Assembly (NCBI RefSeq): GCF_033708015.1
Contig: NZ_CP137920.1
Coordinates: forward strand, 2,542,001-2,606,000
Reading direction: 5' to 3'
Length of the DNA stretch: 64,000 nucleotides
Source of the DNA: Proteus vulgaris
Lineage (GTDB): Bacteria; Pseudomonadota; Gammaproteobacteria; Enterobacterales; Enterobacteriaceae
The translations under genes were made by a program, and so were the position numbers. Numbering within the stretch: the first letter of the stretch is position 1; each line of letters begins with the position of its first letter. Below the pieces are notes generated by a model. That model did not search any database and was not told the origin of the DNA. It was given only the letters and a program-made list of their open reading frames with translations. Positions 10,988 to 20,359 of this stretch are shown here, piece after piece.

Positions 10988-11338
10988 TTATGCCCGTTTC
11001 TTTGTCGCAGTAGTCTCTTGTTCCGATAACTGACGAAACAAGTTAGAAGAAAGAAGAATGCCAGTATGAATTTGTTGTAAATCATCCACTCTAGATTCTT
11101 TGGTGAGTTGTTCTATTGTTTCGCTGTCTTCAAACCGGAAATTACAGATTAGTTGGTTTGTTTCAGCCAACTTAACCAATTGAGGCAATGTAAGCTCTGC
11201 CAGTGCATCCGCCATAGAGTCACTAATCCCAAGCCGAAACATTGCGGAAGCCTTTTCTTGGTTAATTAACCTTTGCGCCAAAAGCAAATACGATAAATTT
11301 ATGTCATAAATATGCTTAAGCAATTCAACCGTACTCAT
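10988..11338 (-). CDS. flhD: FlhD flagellar master regulator
   Basis: This 116-residue protein begins [25 protein letters not shown], as enteric FlhD does. It is the DNA-binding partner of FlhC. It has a long leader of about 235 bases from the predicted promoter, with CRP and Rcs boxes arranged as in E. coli (11560-11655). This gene is the main point of integration for swarming signals, so the exact regulatory layout upstream matters. Confidence 0.98.
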   Translation of the reverse strand: MSTVELLKHIYDINLSYLLLAQRLINQEKASAMFRLGISDSMADALAELTLPQLVKLAETNQLICNFRFEDSETIEQLTKESRVDDLQQIHTGILLSSNLFRQLSEQETTATKKRA

Positions 11339-11559
11339 CTCTTTACATCCCGTCCGATTATATTGAACAAAGAGGATCTCCCTAATGAAAGATCCCGAGG
11401 AAATTAATATAAATGTAATATTAAATTTCCAGGCCCCATTTTATGAACATGACACGTAGTAACACTACCTTGTATTACTTAGTTACGGTCATTTTCAAAA
11501 GTAGCGAAAAAAACATTTAAATTAAAAGTAAACTTTAAATGCTCGCCAATATAGCTCGT

Positions 11560-11655
11560 TAAGAATAATCCTAACGCAACAACTTTACTCCTTAACGATT
11601 AAGTTATTCAACGGATAAAGTAGTCTAATTTAAATACTATGTGAGTCACATCACA
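11560..11655 (-). promoter_or_regulatory. flhDC promoter with CRP site and RcsB box
   Basis: Reading the minus strand: a perfect CRP core TGTGA-N6-TCACA occupies 11655-11640 (the motif is symmetric). A -35-like TTGAAT (11611-11606) and -10-like TAAAGT (11587-11582) are separated by 18 bases. Immediately past the expected start point (~11575) lies TTAGGATTATTCTTA (11574-11560), which agrees with the RcsAB box of E. coli flhDC at 12 of 15 positions. The CRP centre is about 72 bases upstream of the predicted start, the same distance as in E. coli. The transcription start is inferred, not measured. Confidence 0.75.
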
Positions 11656-11659
11656 AAAA

Positions 11660-14600
11660 GATAATCATTATTATGGAATTAGTTCATTAACTATTCAAGT
11701 GATAAAAGTAATAAAACTTGGTGTAAATTAATAAGCTAATCTACCCAAATTAAAATATTAACGATAATTTTTTATTTTATACGATCTATTAAACTTATAA
11801 ACCTAAAATTACAGCATAAAAAATTGACAAATCCACAATTGAGGATTTTTTTGATCACAGTAACATATATTGATATATCTCCTCCTCATCTTTATCTAAA
11901 CAAGCATCCAAAATTTAATAAATATTTCTATAGATATTATTTTTTTCATCATTTACGTAAACCTTCATAAATGATCACTTTTTATTTACAATTCGCTTAA
12001 AAAACAATCTACCCTAATTATTTATAGTTATCCTAAATTTTTTCATTATTTAACGATTAAAATTATACTTTTAAATCAACATGATAAGTTGATAAAGTTA
12101 TTGCACAGGACGATAAGTCATATAAAATTAAATTCTTAGTTATGCATCTTCGCCCTTAAACCATTGAATATTTATTTCCACTTTATTAAAGTTTCAATTG
12201 TAATAATACAATTATACTAATACTTGTTAAGTGCTATTTAACACTTAAATTACAGAACTCTTAATAAGTGTTTTATTGGCTATAAATTAGTCACAGAGAA
12301 ATAATATCTATATATAAATAAGTTTTTTTTATGAATTACTGTGTATTTTATATACAATGTATTTTTAAAATGACCATCAGTTTAATATAAAAACAAAAGA
12401 ATTATTTTTATTTAATTAAATAAAAAACGTCTTAAATTTAATTTCAAAGTAAAAAAGAATATAAAAATAATATAGCATTTAGCTTAAGTTAAATTTTAAA
12501 AAACATATGTTTTTTTATAAAATAAAGTCACAATTTATTAATATAAAAAAATTAAATTTAAATTTTCTTATTTTTCACTTTGTATTGATATCAATTAACC
12601 GAATCATATACAATTAATTAAAAAAATAATAGCCAGTAAAAAATATAAATAAGAAAGAAAAATTTATAAATTATATCTTATATAATCACACCTCAATTAT
12701 TATAAAAAAAGACATCTTTTTGAAATATAAATTTCAACTTCATAAAAAAAACTTCAAAGAAGCTCCAGTATAAAGTAATTAATTCATAAAATAATAAATC
12801 AAAATATAAATTCTGTTTTTCCTGTCATCCGTATTCCCCCTATACAATAAACGGTTGTAATGACAACTATGACAACCCAAGGTTAACACTTGTATACATC
12901 AACCTTTTAAATGTAAAGACAGAAAAACAAATATGATCGAAATAACATCTTATTGATTATTCTACTAGCATTAATTTTAACTAAAAAATATCAAATGTTA
13001 CCTTTTATCCCCCAAACAGTCCTAAAAGCGATTTGCTTTGCTCTTACAAATGATGAGCATTTTTTCACTTTCCTTTTTATCATGCGGTTAGCCTGTTTTT
13101 TTTAACCTAGCTAGCACAAGTCTCAAGACATTACGGGACTAAACGTGCTGACTTCGTAACAACACCATTGCTTAACAAAAGTTGATGTTGACGGGCTTAG
13201 GAGAGTGTAAAGATTTAAATAGCGGTATATTTTTACTTAACGCGTTAAAATATATCTCTCAAAATTCCTCTACTTTAACCACTAATTTGACTCCTTTTGT
13301 TACCCTTTTTATGAGTAATTCTGAGTTTAAAAAGACTCTTCCTCTCAATCAAAACCTAATAAACGTATTGATATATCTAAATAATCAATACTCACATCTC
13401 ATTTATTAGATTAATCTTAAAAACCAATATCAGTGCTTAGTATTCCAGGCTCCAAAAATGTTCTAAACTTTTGGAAAAAGAGGGCTTTGAAAAATATTGT
13501 AACCGTATTTTTCAAAAGTAATAATTGTGATTATTCACGAGGTGAATACAAATGCTTTGTGTATTGCTGTCAGTTTTATTGAAATGAGTTACATTCTTTT
13601 TTAGTAAGTAAACATAAAATGATTGTTCACCCTTTTATACCGGCAATTTTTTAAATTAGTATTCCTCTTATACTTGTTTTTATCTTTTTTGGTAAATCAA
13701 AAAAGGTCAGTAGCACAATTATCCTTTATATATATATTCTTGCAGTAAATACCAATGACTCACCTATTTCACACTAAGATAATTCTCCTTGTGTAATAAG
13801 TAAGATTTACATCCTTGACAAAGTTATAAACAATATAATTTTGAAATTATTATTTTATCGAATGGAAAGAACGGTGTGTTTTTTCTACTCTTATTATAAG
13901 ATTACTTATTGGTATCATTTTCTCTACATGCCATTTACAAAAAATTCTATAATTTTTCAAAAAAATTTTATTCATCAATGATGAGTGATTACAAACATCA
14001 TACCACTGCAATTCATCAGCTTTACTTTAGCAGTCTAAACTCACTGTTTTCCTGAATTCTTCCTCATTTTTTAAGAGTCTAATTTGATTAAATTAAAAAT
14101 ATTACTCAAAAAATCATACTTAAATTAAATACGAGCGAATATATTGATAAAATTTTCGCCAAATACATTGAAATAATTTGAGAGTATAATTTAGGTATTA
14201 AAAAAAAATCCAATATAATCAATGGAAAACATCATTTTCTCTCCCGAATTCTATACTGCATTAAGCCCCTTAATAACGACTTTTTGTCCTACAATACTCC
14301 TAAGTACCTCATTTAATAAGTAAACTATGGGTTGTAATCGCTTACTTGATTTTTGTTTTTCCGACTTGTTAAAACAAAATAAATGGAGATAAATCAAATC
14401 TTCTTAAAACGAACGATTAATAAAGATGAGAAATCACGCCAAATATCTCTGTATGCTATCCAACCTTTTTCATTCACAACTCATTATATACGGGTTAACC
14501 ACAATTCAAATAATTGTACATTAATCAATTTAGGCAAAAATGTTTGTTTTTATTAAAACGAAAATGAATATATTCCACCCTATTGCGTATTTTAATTAGT

Positions 14601-15000
14601 TTTTGAATACATTTTTCTGTTTTTCATTCCGTAAAGTAATAGTTACAATAATAATAATTACATAAATAAAATACTTTATTTTTATATATCAGTAATAATA
14701 CGTAACACATGACTAAGATCTCATTCATCTCATTAAAGGTATTAGTTTTAGAATTAGGTATTATGTTAATGCTCTAAATAATGTGAGGTTTGAGAGGTAA
14801 AAATGTAGAGTTTGCTAAGATCGTACCAAAGCATGTGACTGGTGCGAATAAACATAATCAGCCACATAACAGATTAAATATGACAGGTCTATTATTTACA
14901 AATTGCAACGTTATATTCTTTATAACTTTTATTAATACCTATATTCTTTTTTGAAATAACTCTATCATTTGTCATTGTTTTTAGTATCGATATGATAAAA
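11660..15000. other. Gene-free AT-rich region upstream of flhDC
   Basis: About 3.3 kb in which no open frame has a convincing start, ribosome site or recognisable protein. Long runs of A and T suggest H-NS-type silencing. Small structures are visible: a GTTGT-aatg-ACAAC repeat at 12854-12867 with a third ACAAC at 12872-12876, a TATTCAC-gag-GTGAATA hairpin at 13532-13548, and a short AAATCC/GGATTT hairpin followed by seven T at 11829-11852. No tRNA-like fold or insertion-sequence end was noticed. Confidence 0.6.
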
Positions 15001-15003
15001 GAA

Positions 15004-15026
15004 GCTCCTTATACAATATAAGGAGC
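15004..15026 (-). terminator. Terminator after the mgtC-like gene
   Basis: A perfect 10-base stem GCTCCTTATA / TATAAGGAGC with a 3-base loop lies 36 bases beyond the stop of the mgtC-like gene. On the minus strand it is followed by TTCTTTTATC. It closes the transcript that runs from the leader ORF through the mgtC-like gene. Confidence 0.75.
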
Positions 15027-15061
15027 CTCAAGTAGAAAGATATTGCCTTAAAAAAGATCTG

Positions 15062-15760
15062 TTAAACGGGATGCTCTGCTGCTATCTTCCAATTAATTGC
15101 ACTGACACTCTTTTCTAAACTGACTCTACACACAATCGCTTCTATCTCCTTTTGTTCAACAGGTGTTGCCAGTAATTCTGCACAAACCTCCAACTGACTA
15201 GGCATCAATGTATCAGCACTGCTTAAAGACTGTAATCGAACATGTAATCCATTTATGGCTTGTAAAATGAGTGTTCTTACTAAAACTTCATCTTCTTCAT
15301 GACAAATAATTCGTATTGAGTAACGTTGCTCAAGATCTATTGCTTGATGTTGTGGCTGAGCATTGATCCGCTGAGCAGCTTCTCGTAGCAAAATATTTGC
15401 ACAAAGAATAAGAAGTGTTGCTATGGTCGCCAATTGATATAAACCTAAGCCACATAACACGCCAATTGCTGCTGAACACCAGAGTGTTGCGGCTGTATTA
15501 AGTCCACGTATATTCATTCCTTCACGCATGATCACACCCGCACCCAGAAATCCAATACCTGAGACAACTTGAGCCGCGATCCGGCCAGGGCTATCTGGGG
15601 AAGTTTCTATTGAACTTAAAATAAAAACAGCCGCGCCGGTTGCAACTAATGCATTTGTTCTTAAACCAGCCATTCGTTGTCGCCATTGACGTTCGGCACC
15701 AATCAAAGCACCCAGACACATTGCAATCACGAGATTTAAAATATAAGGCGTCATCGTCAT
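15062..15760 (-). CDS. MgtC/SapB-family inner-membrane protein
   Basis: The protein is about 232 residues. The start is placed at the ATG at 15760, 8 bases from GGAGG; the open frame extends five codons upstream without a better site. Residues 1-130 form the hydrophobic MgtC domain (LGALIGAERQWRQRMAGLRTNALVATGAA, then GIGFLGAGVIMREG), followed by a soluble C-terminal ACT-like region. MgtC proteins of this type restrain F1Fo ATPase and aid survival at low magnesium or inside host cells. No mgtB-type pump is adjacent. A long leader with a short ORF and hairpin lies upstream, but no clear PhoP box was found. Calling it true MgtC rather than a general SapB-family paralogue is uncertain. Confidence 0.85.
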   Translation of the reverse strand: MTMTPYILNLVIAMCLGALIGAERQWRQRMAGLRTNALVATGAAVFILSSIETSPDSPGRIAAQVVSGIGFLGAGVIMREGMNIRGLNTAATLWCSAAIGVLCGLGLYQLATIATLLILCANILLREAAQRINAQPQHQAIDLEQRYSIRIICHEEDEVLVRTLILQAINGLHVRLQSLSSADTLMPSQLEVCAELLATPVEQKEIEAIVCRVSLEKSVSAINWKIAAEHPV

Positions 15761-15982
15761 GTTTCTTTCCTCCACATGATGATTAAAATCGATATGAAAA
15801 TTTTGCTCTGATAATTAAGAATATTGAAATTAATTCATCAGGTTAGGTGGAGGAAACAAAGAGAAAAAAATATAGCACATGAAATTACCCTGCTTGTTTT
15901 AGCGGTATAAGGGAAATCATTTAGGGATGTGCAAATAGGAATATATAAGAAAAGAATATTACAACGCACTGCCCACCAAGAT

Positions 15983-16015
15983 GGTAAGCAGTTTTAGTGA
16001 AGAAAACAGCTTACC
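15983..16015 (-). promoter_or_regulatory. Attenuator-like hairpin in the mgtC-like leader
   Basis: The arms GGTAAGC...GCTTACC and inner GTTTT...AAAAC give a 12-13-base interrupted stem with a 7-base loop. The stop codon of the upstream leader ORF (TAA, 16013-16011) lies inside its 5' arm, so a ribosome finishing or stalling in the ORF would melt it. No strong T run follows on the minus strand, which argues for Rho-dependent or translational control rather than an intrinsic terminator. Confidence 0.5.
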
Positions 16016-16082
16016 TGTTATTTTGAATAACATTATTCTCTGTTAATGGGTTTATCATTAACCTACAACTTTGTGTATCCAT
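16011..16082 (-). CDS. Candidate 23-residue leader peptide
   Basis: A short ORF starts with ATG at 16082 and has a strong ribosome site (AAGAGGAAA) at proper spacing; the product begins MDTQSCRLMINP and ends NNVIQNNR. It is too small to be judged by family. It contains one proline and no codon run that would obviously sense an amino acid. Its stop codon overlaps the 5' arm of a stable hairpin, the usual geometry of a regulatory leader peptide for the downstream mgtC-like gene. A free-standing small protein is the alternative. Confidence 0.45.
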   Translation of the reverse strand: MDTQSCRLMINPLTENNVIQNNR

Positions 16083-16162
16083 AGGTGTTTCCTCTTAACT
16101 AAAATTGGCAAAAGTATAAGAAATTGATTTAAAAATGTAAATGAACAGTATCTAAACGTCAG

Positions 16163-16357
16163 TCACTTTTGCTGTATTGGTCTAACAAATGTTCCTTCAC
16201 CGCCCTCTTTTTCATTAAAAAACCAAATGCCTTTTGGATATTCAGGAAGTGATACTAAATACATTATACCTTCATTAAATTCTTCAATAAGTAGGATAGT
16301 CCCTTCACGATCATCACTACCATCTGTTTTCACAACAACGTTATCATTAACCTGCAT
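16163..16357 (-). CDS. dsrB: DsrB family protein
   Basis: This protein of 64 residues is closely similar to E. coli DsrB across its length: [36 protein letters not shown] and TFVRP correspond segment by segment. The ATG at 16357 is preferred because AGGAG lies 5 bases upstream; the frame opens with a GTG two codons earlier. The biochemical role of DsrB is unknown; in E. coli it neighbours the DsrA/RcsA region and is stress-related. Confidence 0.85.
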   Translation of the reverse strand: MQVNDNVVVKTDGSDDREGTILLIEEFNEGIMYLVSLPEYPKGIWFFNEKEGGEGTFVRPIQQK

Positions 16358-16404
16358 TTTCACTCCTGATAAATATTATCATTCTCTTTTTCTTTATTTT
16401 ACCC

Positions 16405-16442
16405 ATAAAGAAAAAGCCTGCCACCATAAGGTGACAGGCTTG
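16405..16442 (-). terminator. Terminator after the cold-shock gene
   Basis: The stem AAGCCTG(t)CACC / GGTG(g)CAGGCTT has a 4-base loop and one internal mismatch. On the minus strand it is followed by TTTTTCTTTA. It lies 24 bases beyond the csp stop and ends that monocistronic transcript before dsrB. Confidence 0.85.
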
Positions 16443-16466
16443 AGAAAATTTTTAAAAGGCTTTAAA

Positions 16467-16679
16467 TTACAGAGCTGTTACGTTAGCAGCTGCTGGACCT
16501 TTTGCACCGTTTTCAATTGTGAATTCTACGTTCTGACCTTCAGCCAGAGTTTTGAAACCGTTACCTTGAATGGCAGAAAAGTGAACGAATACGTCTTTGC
16601 TTCCGTCTGCTGGAGTAATAAAACCAAAGCCTTTAGACTCGTTGAACCACTTAACTTGACCTTTCATTTTGTCAGACAT
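16467..16679 (-). CDS. cspE: CspE/CspC-type cold-shock RNA chaperone
   Basis: The 70 residues form a single cold-shock domain with RNP1 (KGFGFI) and RNP2 (VFVHF). It matches E. coli CspE in the C-terminal half ([14 protein letters not shown]) and CspC in the first half, so either name could be given. Such proteins bind single-stranded RNA and act as transcription antiterminators and RNA stabilisers. The ATG at 16679 follows AGGAAA. A well-formed terminator follows the gene. Confidence 0.93.
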   Translation of the reverse strand: MSDKMKGQVKWFNESKGFGFITPADGSKDVFVHFSAIQGNGFKTLAEGQNVEFTIENGAKGPAAANVTAL

Positions 16680-17134
16680 GTGACTTTCCTATATATCAAT
16701 AAAACGTTGCCTTCTCGGCATCTACTGGCCTGAACTACCTATAACTTATGGGCACACATGAAGAAAACGGTCAAAAAGCGATGCTGTTTAAAACTCATTA
16801 ACTTAGAATGTCAATCATAAATCAGGTCTGTATTGAGGCCTTACTCATTAACGCATGAGACAAGTTTAATAGCAATAGTTTTATGCGTCTAAAGATTAAA
16901 AAAATGCAAATTGCACATTAAAAATACAATTCTTCCTCTATTTTTATCACTGAGCATAAAATTTATTTGATATTTTATCTCTATTATTAACAACAACTAA
17001 GAATATTCCTAACAGCCTAACAATAACAGTTAATACCAGAATTAAAAAAAACTGTTCTACCCGCTTTTCTTGTCCCCGTGATAATCTAGTAATAAGAAAC
17101 AAGTTTGCAACATTCATCTCTTAAGGTGTTTACA
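16680..17134. other. Intergenic region between cspE and ylaC
   Basis: This 455-base region separates divergent genes. It holds the promoters and leaders of cspE (minus) and ylaC (plus). It is AT-rich; no additional ORF or clear operator was recognised. Confidence 0.5.
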
Positions 17135-17641
17135 ATGAATGTATTAAAAGAAATCTTAGAGCGTGATTTAGATCGGATCAATAAAGCAGAAAAAAGAGAC
17201 GGGAAACCCCATCTTAATAGTCAGTTTTTAAAAAATCATATTTGGTTATGCATCAGCATGGTTCTCTCTTATGTATTACTTGCTGCATTATTAATTTATT
17301 CACCTTACTTTGGTGTTATCTCGCTCGTTCTCTTTACTGTGATGTTCTTAGTTATGGCAGGTATCTTGTTATTTGATATAAAACCTATCTATAAATTTGA
17401 AGATATTGGTGTTCTCGATTTAAGGGTTTGCTATAACGGTGAATGGTATACCTTTGAAAAACTCTCTGATGAAGCCATCAATGAGATCTATCAGCACCCT
17501 GCAATATCTCAACAAATAAAAAAAGACATTCGCGAGATCATCAATAAAAAACAAGAAATTCATTTTTACGATGTGTATTTAATGGCATTTGATCCCGTTC
17601 AACAATCCATTTCAGCATCACAACTATCCCCTCAAGCCTAA
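17135..17641 (+). CDS. ylaC: YlaC family inner-membrane protein
   Basis: The protein is about 168 residues, starting at the ATG at 17135 with AAGGTG upstream; an earlier in-frame TTG is not needed. Two hydrophobic helices occupy roughly residues 37-80. The block DIGVLDLRVCYNGEWY and the later EIHFYDVYLMA region match E. coli YlaC. Its function is unknown; it is a conserved enterobacterial membrane protein of the DUF5362/YlaC type. Confidence 0.85.
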   Translation: MNVLKEILERDLDRINKAEKRDGKPHLNSQFLKNHIWLCISMVLSYVLLAALLIYSPYFGVISLVLFTVMFLVMAGILLFDIKPIYKFEDIGVLDLRVCYNGEWYTFEKLSDEAINEIYQHPAISQQIKKDIREIINKKQEIHFYDVYLMAFDPVQQSISASQLSPQA

Positions 17642-17778
17642 GTAATTCTCCGTGTTACACACAAAAACACGGAGAATTACTTCTATTATTTAGCCACTTT
17701 GGCGATAAACCAATCAAACAGATATTTTATCCACTTTTAACGTTGACACTCTGATATATCATCGTTATTATGCGCCTC

Positions 17779-17792
17779 GTTCTCAAGAGAAC
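17779..17792 (+). repeat. Leader hairpin of tRNA-Asn copy 1
   Basis: The inverted repeat GTTCTC-AA-GAGAAC ends 5 bases before the tRNA. The same element, with a 2-base loop of AC, precedes copies 2 and 3 at identical spacing (19919-19932 and 20341-20354). It may guide precursor folding or processing, or mark the segment that was duplicated. Confidence 0.7.
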
Positions 17793-17797
17793 TCGCT

Positions 17798-17873
17798 TCC
17801 TCCATAGTTCAGTCGGTAGAACGGCGGACTGTTAATCCGTATGTCACTGGTTCGAGTCCAGTTGGAGGAGCCA
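17798..17873 (+). tRNA. tRNA-Asn(GUU), copy 1
   Basis: The 76-base gene has the acceptor stem TCCTCCA/TGGAGGA, encoded CCA end, and anticodon GTT at 17831-17833. It is identical to copies 2 and 4. It is followed by its own terminator. Confidence 0.98.
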
Positions 17874-17883
17874 AATTTAAAAG

Positions 17884-17915
17884 AGCCTGCACTATTTAAG
17901 TGCGGGCTTTTTGTT
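17884..17915 (+). terminator. Terminator of tRNA-Asn copy 1
   Basis: The stem GCCTGCACT / AGTGCGGGC contains one G-U pair and is followed by TTTTTG. Closely related terminators follow copies 2 and 3. Confidence 0.9.
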
Positions 17916-18016
17916 TTCTGTGTTCTTATCATCTAAATTAGCGGCCTAAAATCCAATCTAGATCGCTACCTTTATTGATTAATAGAGCGATAATCGATAT
18001 CTAGCAAGATAAATAG

Positions 18017-18610
18017 CTAACCCACTATTCCAACAATTTCGTGTTTTAAATGTTGTTTATACGCCTCAACATCTTGTTCAATTTGCGGTTGTTTTACCAC
18101 ATCAAACATTCCGAATGTTTTTAAACCTTCCATACCTAAAAACTGGTTCGCTTTATGGAATGGGAAATAGACAGCATCAATACCTTTTCCTTCAAAGAAC
18201 TGTTCTTGTTCTTCAAAAGATCCAACAGGTGCATTCCAAGTGACAGAAAGAAGATACTTTTTACCTTGTAGTAACCCACCTGAACCATATTTTTTCAACG
18301 GATCTTTTCGTGTACGGCCATCATCAATATACATTTTGCCGTATCCAGCACTAAATACATCATCAATGTATTTTTTTAAGATCCAAGGACCTTCCATCCA
18401 CCATGCTGGCATTTGATAAATGATGACATCAGCCCATAAGTATTTATCAACTTCTTCGTTATTATCATAACCATCATCAATGCGTGTTGATTGCACATTT
18501 ATCTGATACGAAGACAACAACTCTGTGGCAACTTGCGTTAAATGGTCGTTAAGCTTCCCTTCAGAACCATCAAACGCTTTTGCTGCATTAATAATAAAAA
18601 CATTAGTCAC
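18017..18610 (-). CDS. mdaB: MdaB-type NAD(P)H:quinone oxidoreductase
   Basis: The flavodoxin-fold quinone reductase has 197 residues and starts with GTG at 18610, 7 bases after AAGGAG; the longer frame to 18634 begins before that site. It matches E. coli MdaB segment by segment: FIINAAKAF, LWADVIIYQMPAWWM, DGRTRKDPLKKYGSGG, TWNAPVGSF and FHKANQFLGME. MdaB reduces quinones by two electrons with FAD and protects against oxidative and drug stress. It lies downstream of an AraC-type gene on the same strand, between two tRNA-Asn copies. Confidence 0.93.
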   Translation of the reverse strand: MTNVFIINAAKAFDGSEGKLNDHLTQVATELLSSYQINVQSTRIDDGYDNNEEVDKYLWADVIIYQMPAWWMEGPWILKKYIDDVFSAGYGKMYIDDGRTRKDPLKKYGSGGLLQGKKYLLSVTWNAPVGSFEEQEQFFEGKGIDAVYFPFHKANQFLGMEGLKTFGMFDVVKQPQIEQDVEAYKQHLKHEIVGIVG

Positions 18611-18700
18611 TTCTAAACTCCTTTGCATACACATAGTTGATAAGCTGACTGTAACGTAATTATCTATTGCTAGCTTAACTCATTTCTCCATTATTCTTGC

Positions 18701-19645
18701 CTAATAATCCAAAGATATGCTTTCTGATCCTGATGCTTTTAAGCGTTGAATATCTTTTAAGGGCGATAATCCAAATAATCGCTGATATTCACGACTAAAC
18801 TGTGATGGACTTTCATAACCGACAATAAATGCCGCTTCAGAAACATCACTCATTTCAATCAACATGATCCTTCTCGCTTCATTCAGTCGTAACCATTTTT
18901 GATATTGCAACGGCGTCATGCCAGTTCGATTTTTAAAGTGAAAATGAAATGAAGAGGTGCTCATACCCACTAATGTTGTGAGAGCTTCAATCCGAATTGT
19001 TTTGCGATAATGTTGTTTAATCCAATCAAGAGCATGACTAATTTGCCGACACTGAGGATGTTGTGATGCTAATAATTGCTGACGCGCACCATCATTTGAT
19101 CGTAATAAGTAATAAAGGATCTCTTTTTGGATCAACGGAGCAATAAAAGGGGCATCTTCGGGTGTATCAATGAGTTTTATAAGCCTTGTTACAGCTTGTA
19201 AGATTGGCTCGGTTGCTTGAACAATTTGTTGAGCCCGAATTTTGTTATTTTCTTGTAGTAATTCAAACTTATTTTCAGCGAGCAGTTCAGGTAATAGCGC
19301 GAGGTCTAATTTTAGCAATATCGCTAAAAAAGGGGTTTCTTTTGACGCTTCACAAACTTTAGCAAAAGTCGGTATTTCTGATGATGTTAAAAGCATATTC
19401 ATAGGGCGATAGCAATTTGTCTCTAGCCCTATCGTTATCTGCTTTGCACCTTGCGCAGCAATAGCTAAGCTTGGCTCATACACCCAGCCTTCTGGTTCTG
19501 TCATAGAAGTATATCGGCATAACGCTAAACCAGAAACCGTTGTATCCCATCCCCCCTCTTTATCTTTTGTATATAGAAGAAGTGTTTTTTTAAATTGCTC
19601 AAACGCGAATACCATTGGTACTGATAATTTCGTAGTATCCATCAT
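18701..19645 (-). CDS. AraC-family transcriptional regulator
   Basis: The 314-residue protein has an N-terminal AraC_N-type domain (roughly residues 30-190) and a C-terminal double helix-turn-helix (roughly 210-305), ending with the signature ISEAAFIVGYESPSQFSREYQRLFG-like block. Members with this N-terminal domain often control adjacent oxidoreductase genes. mdaB starts about 90 bases downstream on the same strand, so it is the likely target. The effector is unknown. Confidence 0.88.
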   Translation of the reverse strand: MMDTTKLSVPMVFAFEQFKKTLLLYTKDKEGGWDTTVSGLALCRYTSMTEPEGWVYEPSLAIAAQGAKQITIGLETNCYRPMNMLLTSSEIPTFAKVCEASKETPFLAILLKLDLALLPELLAENKFELLQENNKIRAQQIVQATEPILQAVTRLIKLIDTPEDAPFIAPLIQKEILYYLLRSNDGARQQLLASQHPQCRQISHALDWIKQHYRKTIRIEALTTLVGMSTSSFHFHFKNRTGMTPLQYQKWLRLNEARRIMLIEMSDVSEAAFIVGYESPSQFSREYQRLFGLSPLKDIQRLKASGSESISLDY

Positions 19646-19918
19646 CTCTGGATCTTTAATTAGTCTTTGAATTTATCAGATTGTATTACTAAACAGTATG
19701 AAAAACTTTCTTTTAAAAAAAGCCTTATCTTTTCTTGCCAATATAAGACACGGTTCATCAAGTAAAAATGTTATTTCGAATATTATTTCTACTGATAACC
19801 ATTTATTTTTTATACATTTTTATCAAAAAAGAAACAATCTGATGCACTCTTGAACAAACAGTTATTTTTTTCATTTTTTTACTTTACAAGGTGAGCGAGG
19901 ATAGCTATTATTCGCCTC
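19646..19918. other. Intergenic region before tRNA-Asn copy 2
   Basis: AT-rich; carries the upstream promoter of the AraC-type gene (minus) and the promoter of tRNA copy 2 (plus). No ORF or other feature seen. Confidence 0.5.
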
Positions 19919-19932
19919 GTTCTCACGAGAAC
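19919..19932 (+). repeat. Leader hairpin of tRNA-Asn copy 2
   Basis: GTTCTC-AC-GAGAAC, 5 bases before the tRNA; same element as before copies 1 and 3. Confidence 0.7.
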
Positions 19933-19937
19933 TCACT

Positions 19938-20013
19938 TCCTCCATAGTTCAGTCGGTAGAACGGCGGACTGTTAATCCGTATGTCACTGGTTCGAGTCCA
20001 GTTGGAGGAGCCA
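19938..20013 (+). tRNA. tRNA-Asn(GUU), copy 2
   Basis: A 76-base gene identical in sequence to copy 1, with anticodon GTT and encoded CCA. The leader differs by one base from copies 1 and 3 just before the mature 5' end. Confidence 0.98.
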
Positions 20014-20020
20014 AATTTAG

Positions 20021-20055
20021 AAAAGCCCGCACTATCATTGTGCGGGCTTTTTGCT
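20021..20055 (+). terminator. Terminator of tRNA-Asn copy 2
   Basis: AAAGCCCGCAC / GTGCGGGCTTT stem with a short loop and TTTTT tail. Confidence 0.9.
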
Positions 20056-20340
20056 TTCTATTCATCCACTATTTTTGTTCCTCTATTTTCTTATTTATTT
20101 CTTTTTGCATATCGATCTTATGCATCTTCTATATCAATTTCGTGTTAGCTCAAAGTCATCAATAAAAGAATGTCTTTTTATAAAATCATTCCAATCAATA
20201 CGGTTCTACCTAGCGTTTTTTAAACTCAAAACCACCTTATTTGATTTAAAAACTATAAATTAGTTATTTTTTAACCACTTAAACTATTATTTCACTTTTT
20301 TTACTTTACAAAGTTCATCACCCTCGATATTATCCTTTCC
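20056..20340. other. Spacer between tRNA-Asn copies 2 and 3
   Basis: About 285 AT-rich bases. A 70-codon open frame here has no ribosome site and poor composition and was rejected. The promoter of copy 3 should lie at its right end. Confidence 0.5.
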
Positions 20341-20354
20341 GTTCTCACGAGAAC
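20341..20354 (+). repeat. Leader hairpin of tRNA-Asn copy 3
   Basis: GTTCTC-AC-GAGAAC, 5 bases before the tRNA, same as copy 2. Confidence 0.7.
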
Positions 20355-20359
20355 TCGCT

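Larger units (their letters stand above)
15761..16162 (-). other. Leader region of the mgtC-like gene
   Basis: The 402-base gap between dsrB and the mgtC-like start holds a 23-codon leader ORF (16082-16011), an attenuator-like hairpin (16015-15983) and about 220 bases of further AT-rich leader. The long distance, the strong ribosome site of the leader ORF and the stop codon buried in the hairpin arm resemble peptide-controlled leaders such as those of Salmonella mgtC and mgtA, but the sequences are not recognisably the same. Confidence 0.5.

Noticed and set aside
11829..11852. Terminator-like hairpin in the desert
   Set aside because: Only a 6-base AT-rich stem and no transcript source upstream on that strand.
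13182..13409. 75-codon open frame in the flhDC-upstream desert
   Set aside because: No ribosome site, no family resemblance, and it lies in a region where long AT-rich frames arise easily.
15761..16162. PhoP box in front of the mgtC-like gene
   Set aside because: GGTTTA/AACC elements are present only as an inverted pair, not the direct repeat needed.
20051..20263. 70-codon frame between tRNA copies
   Set aside because: Extreme Phe/Leu/Ile composition, no ribosome site, starts just after a tRNA terminator.
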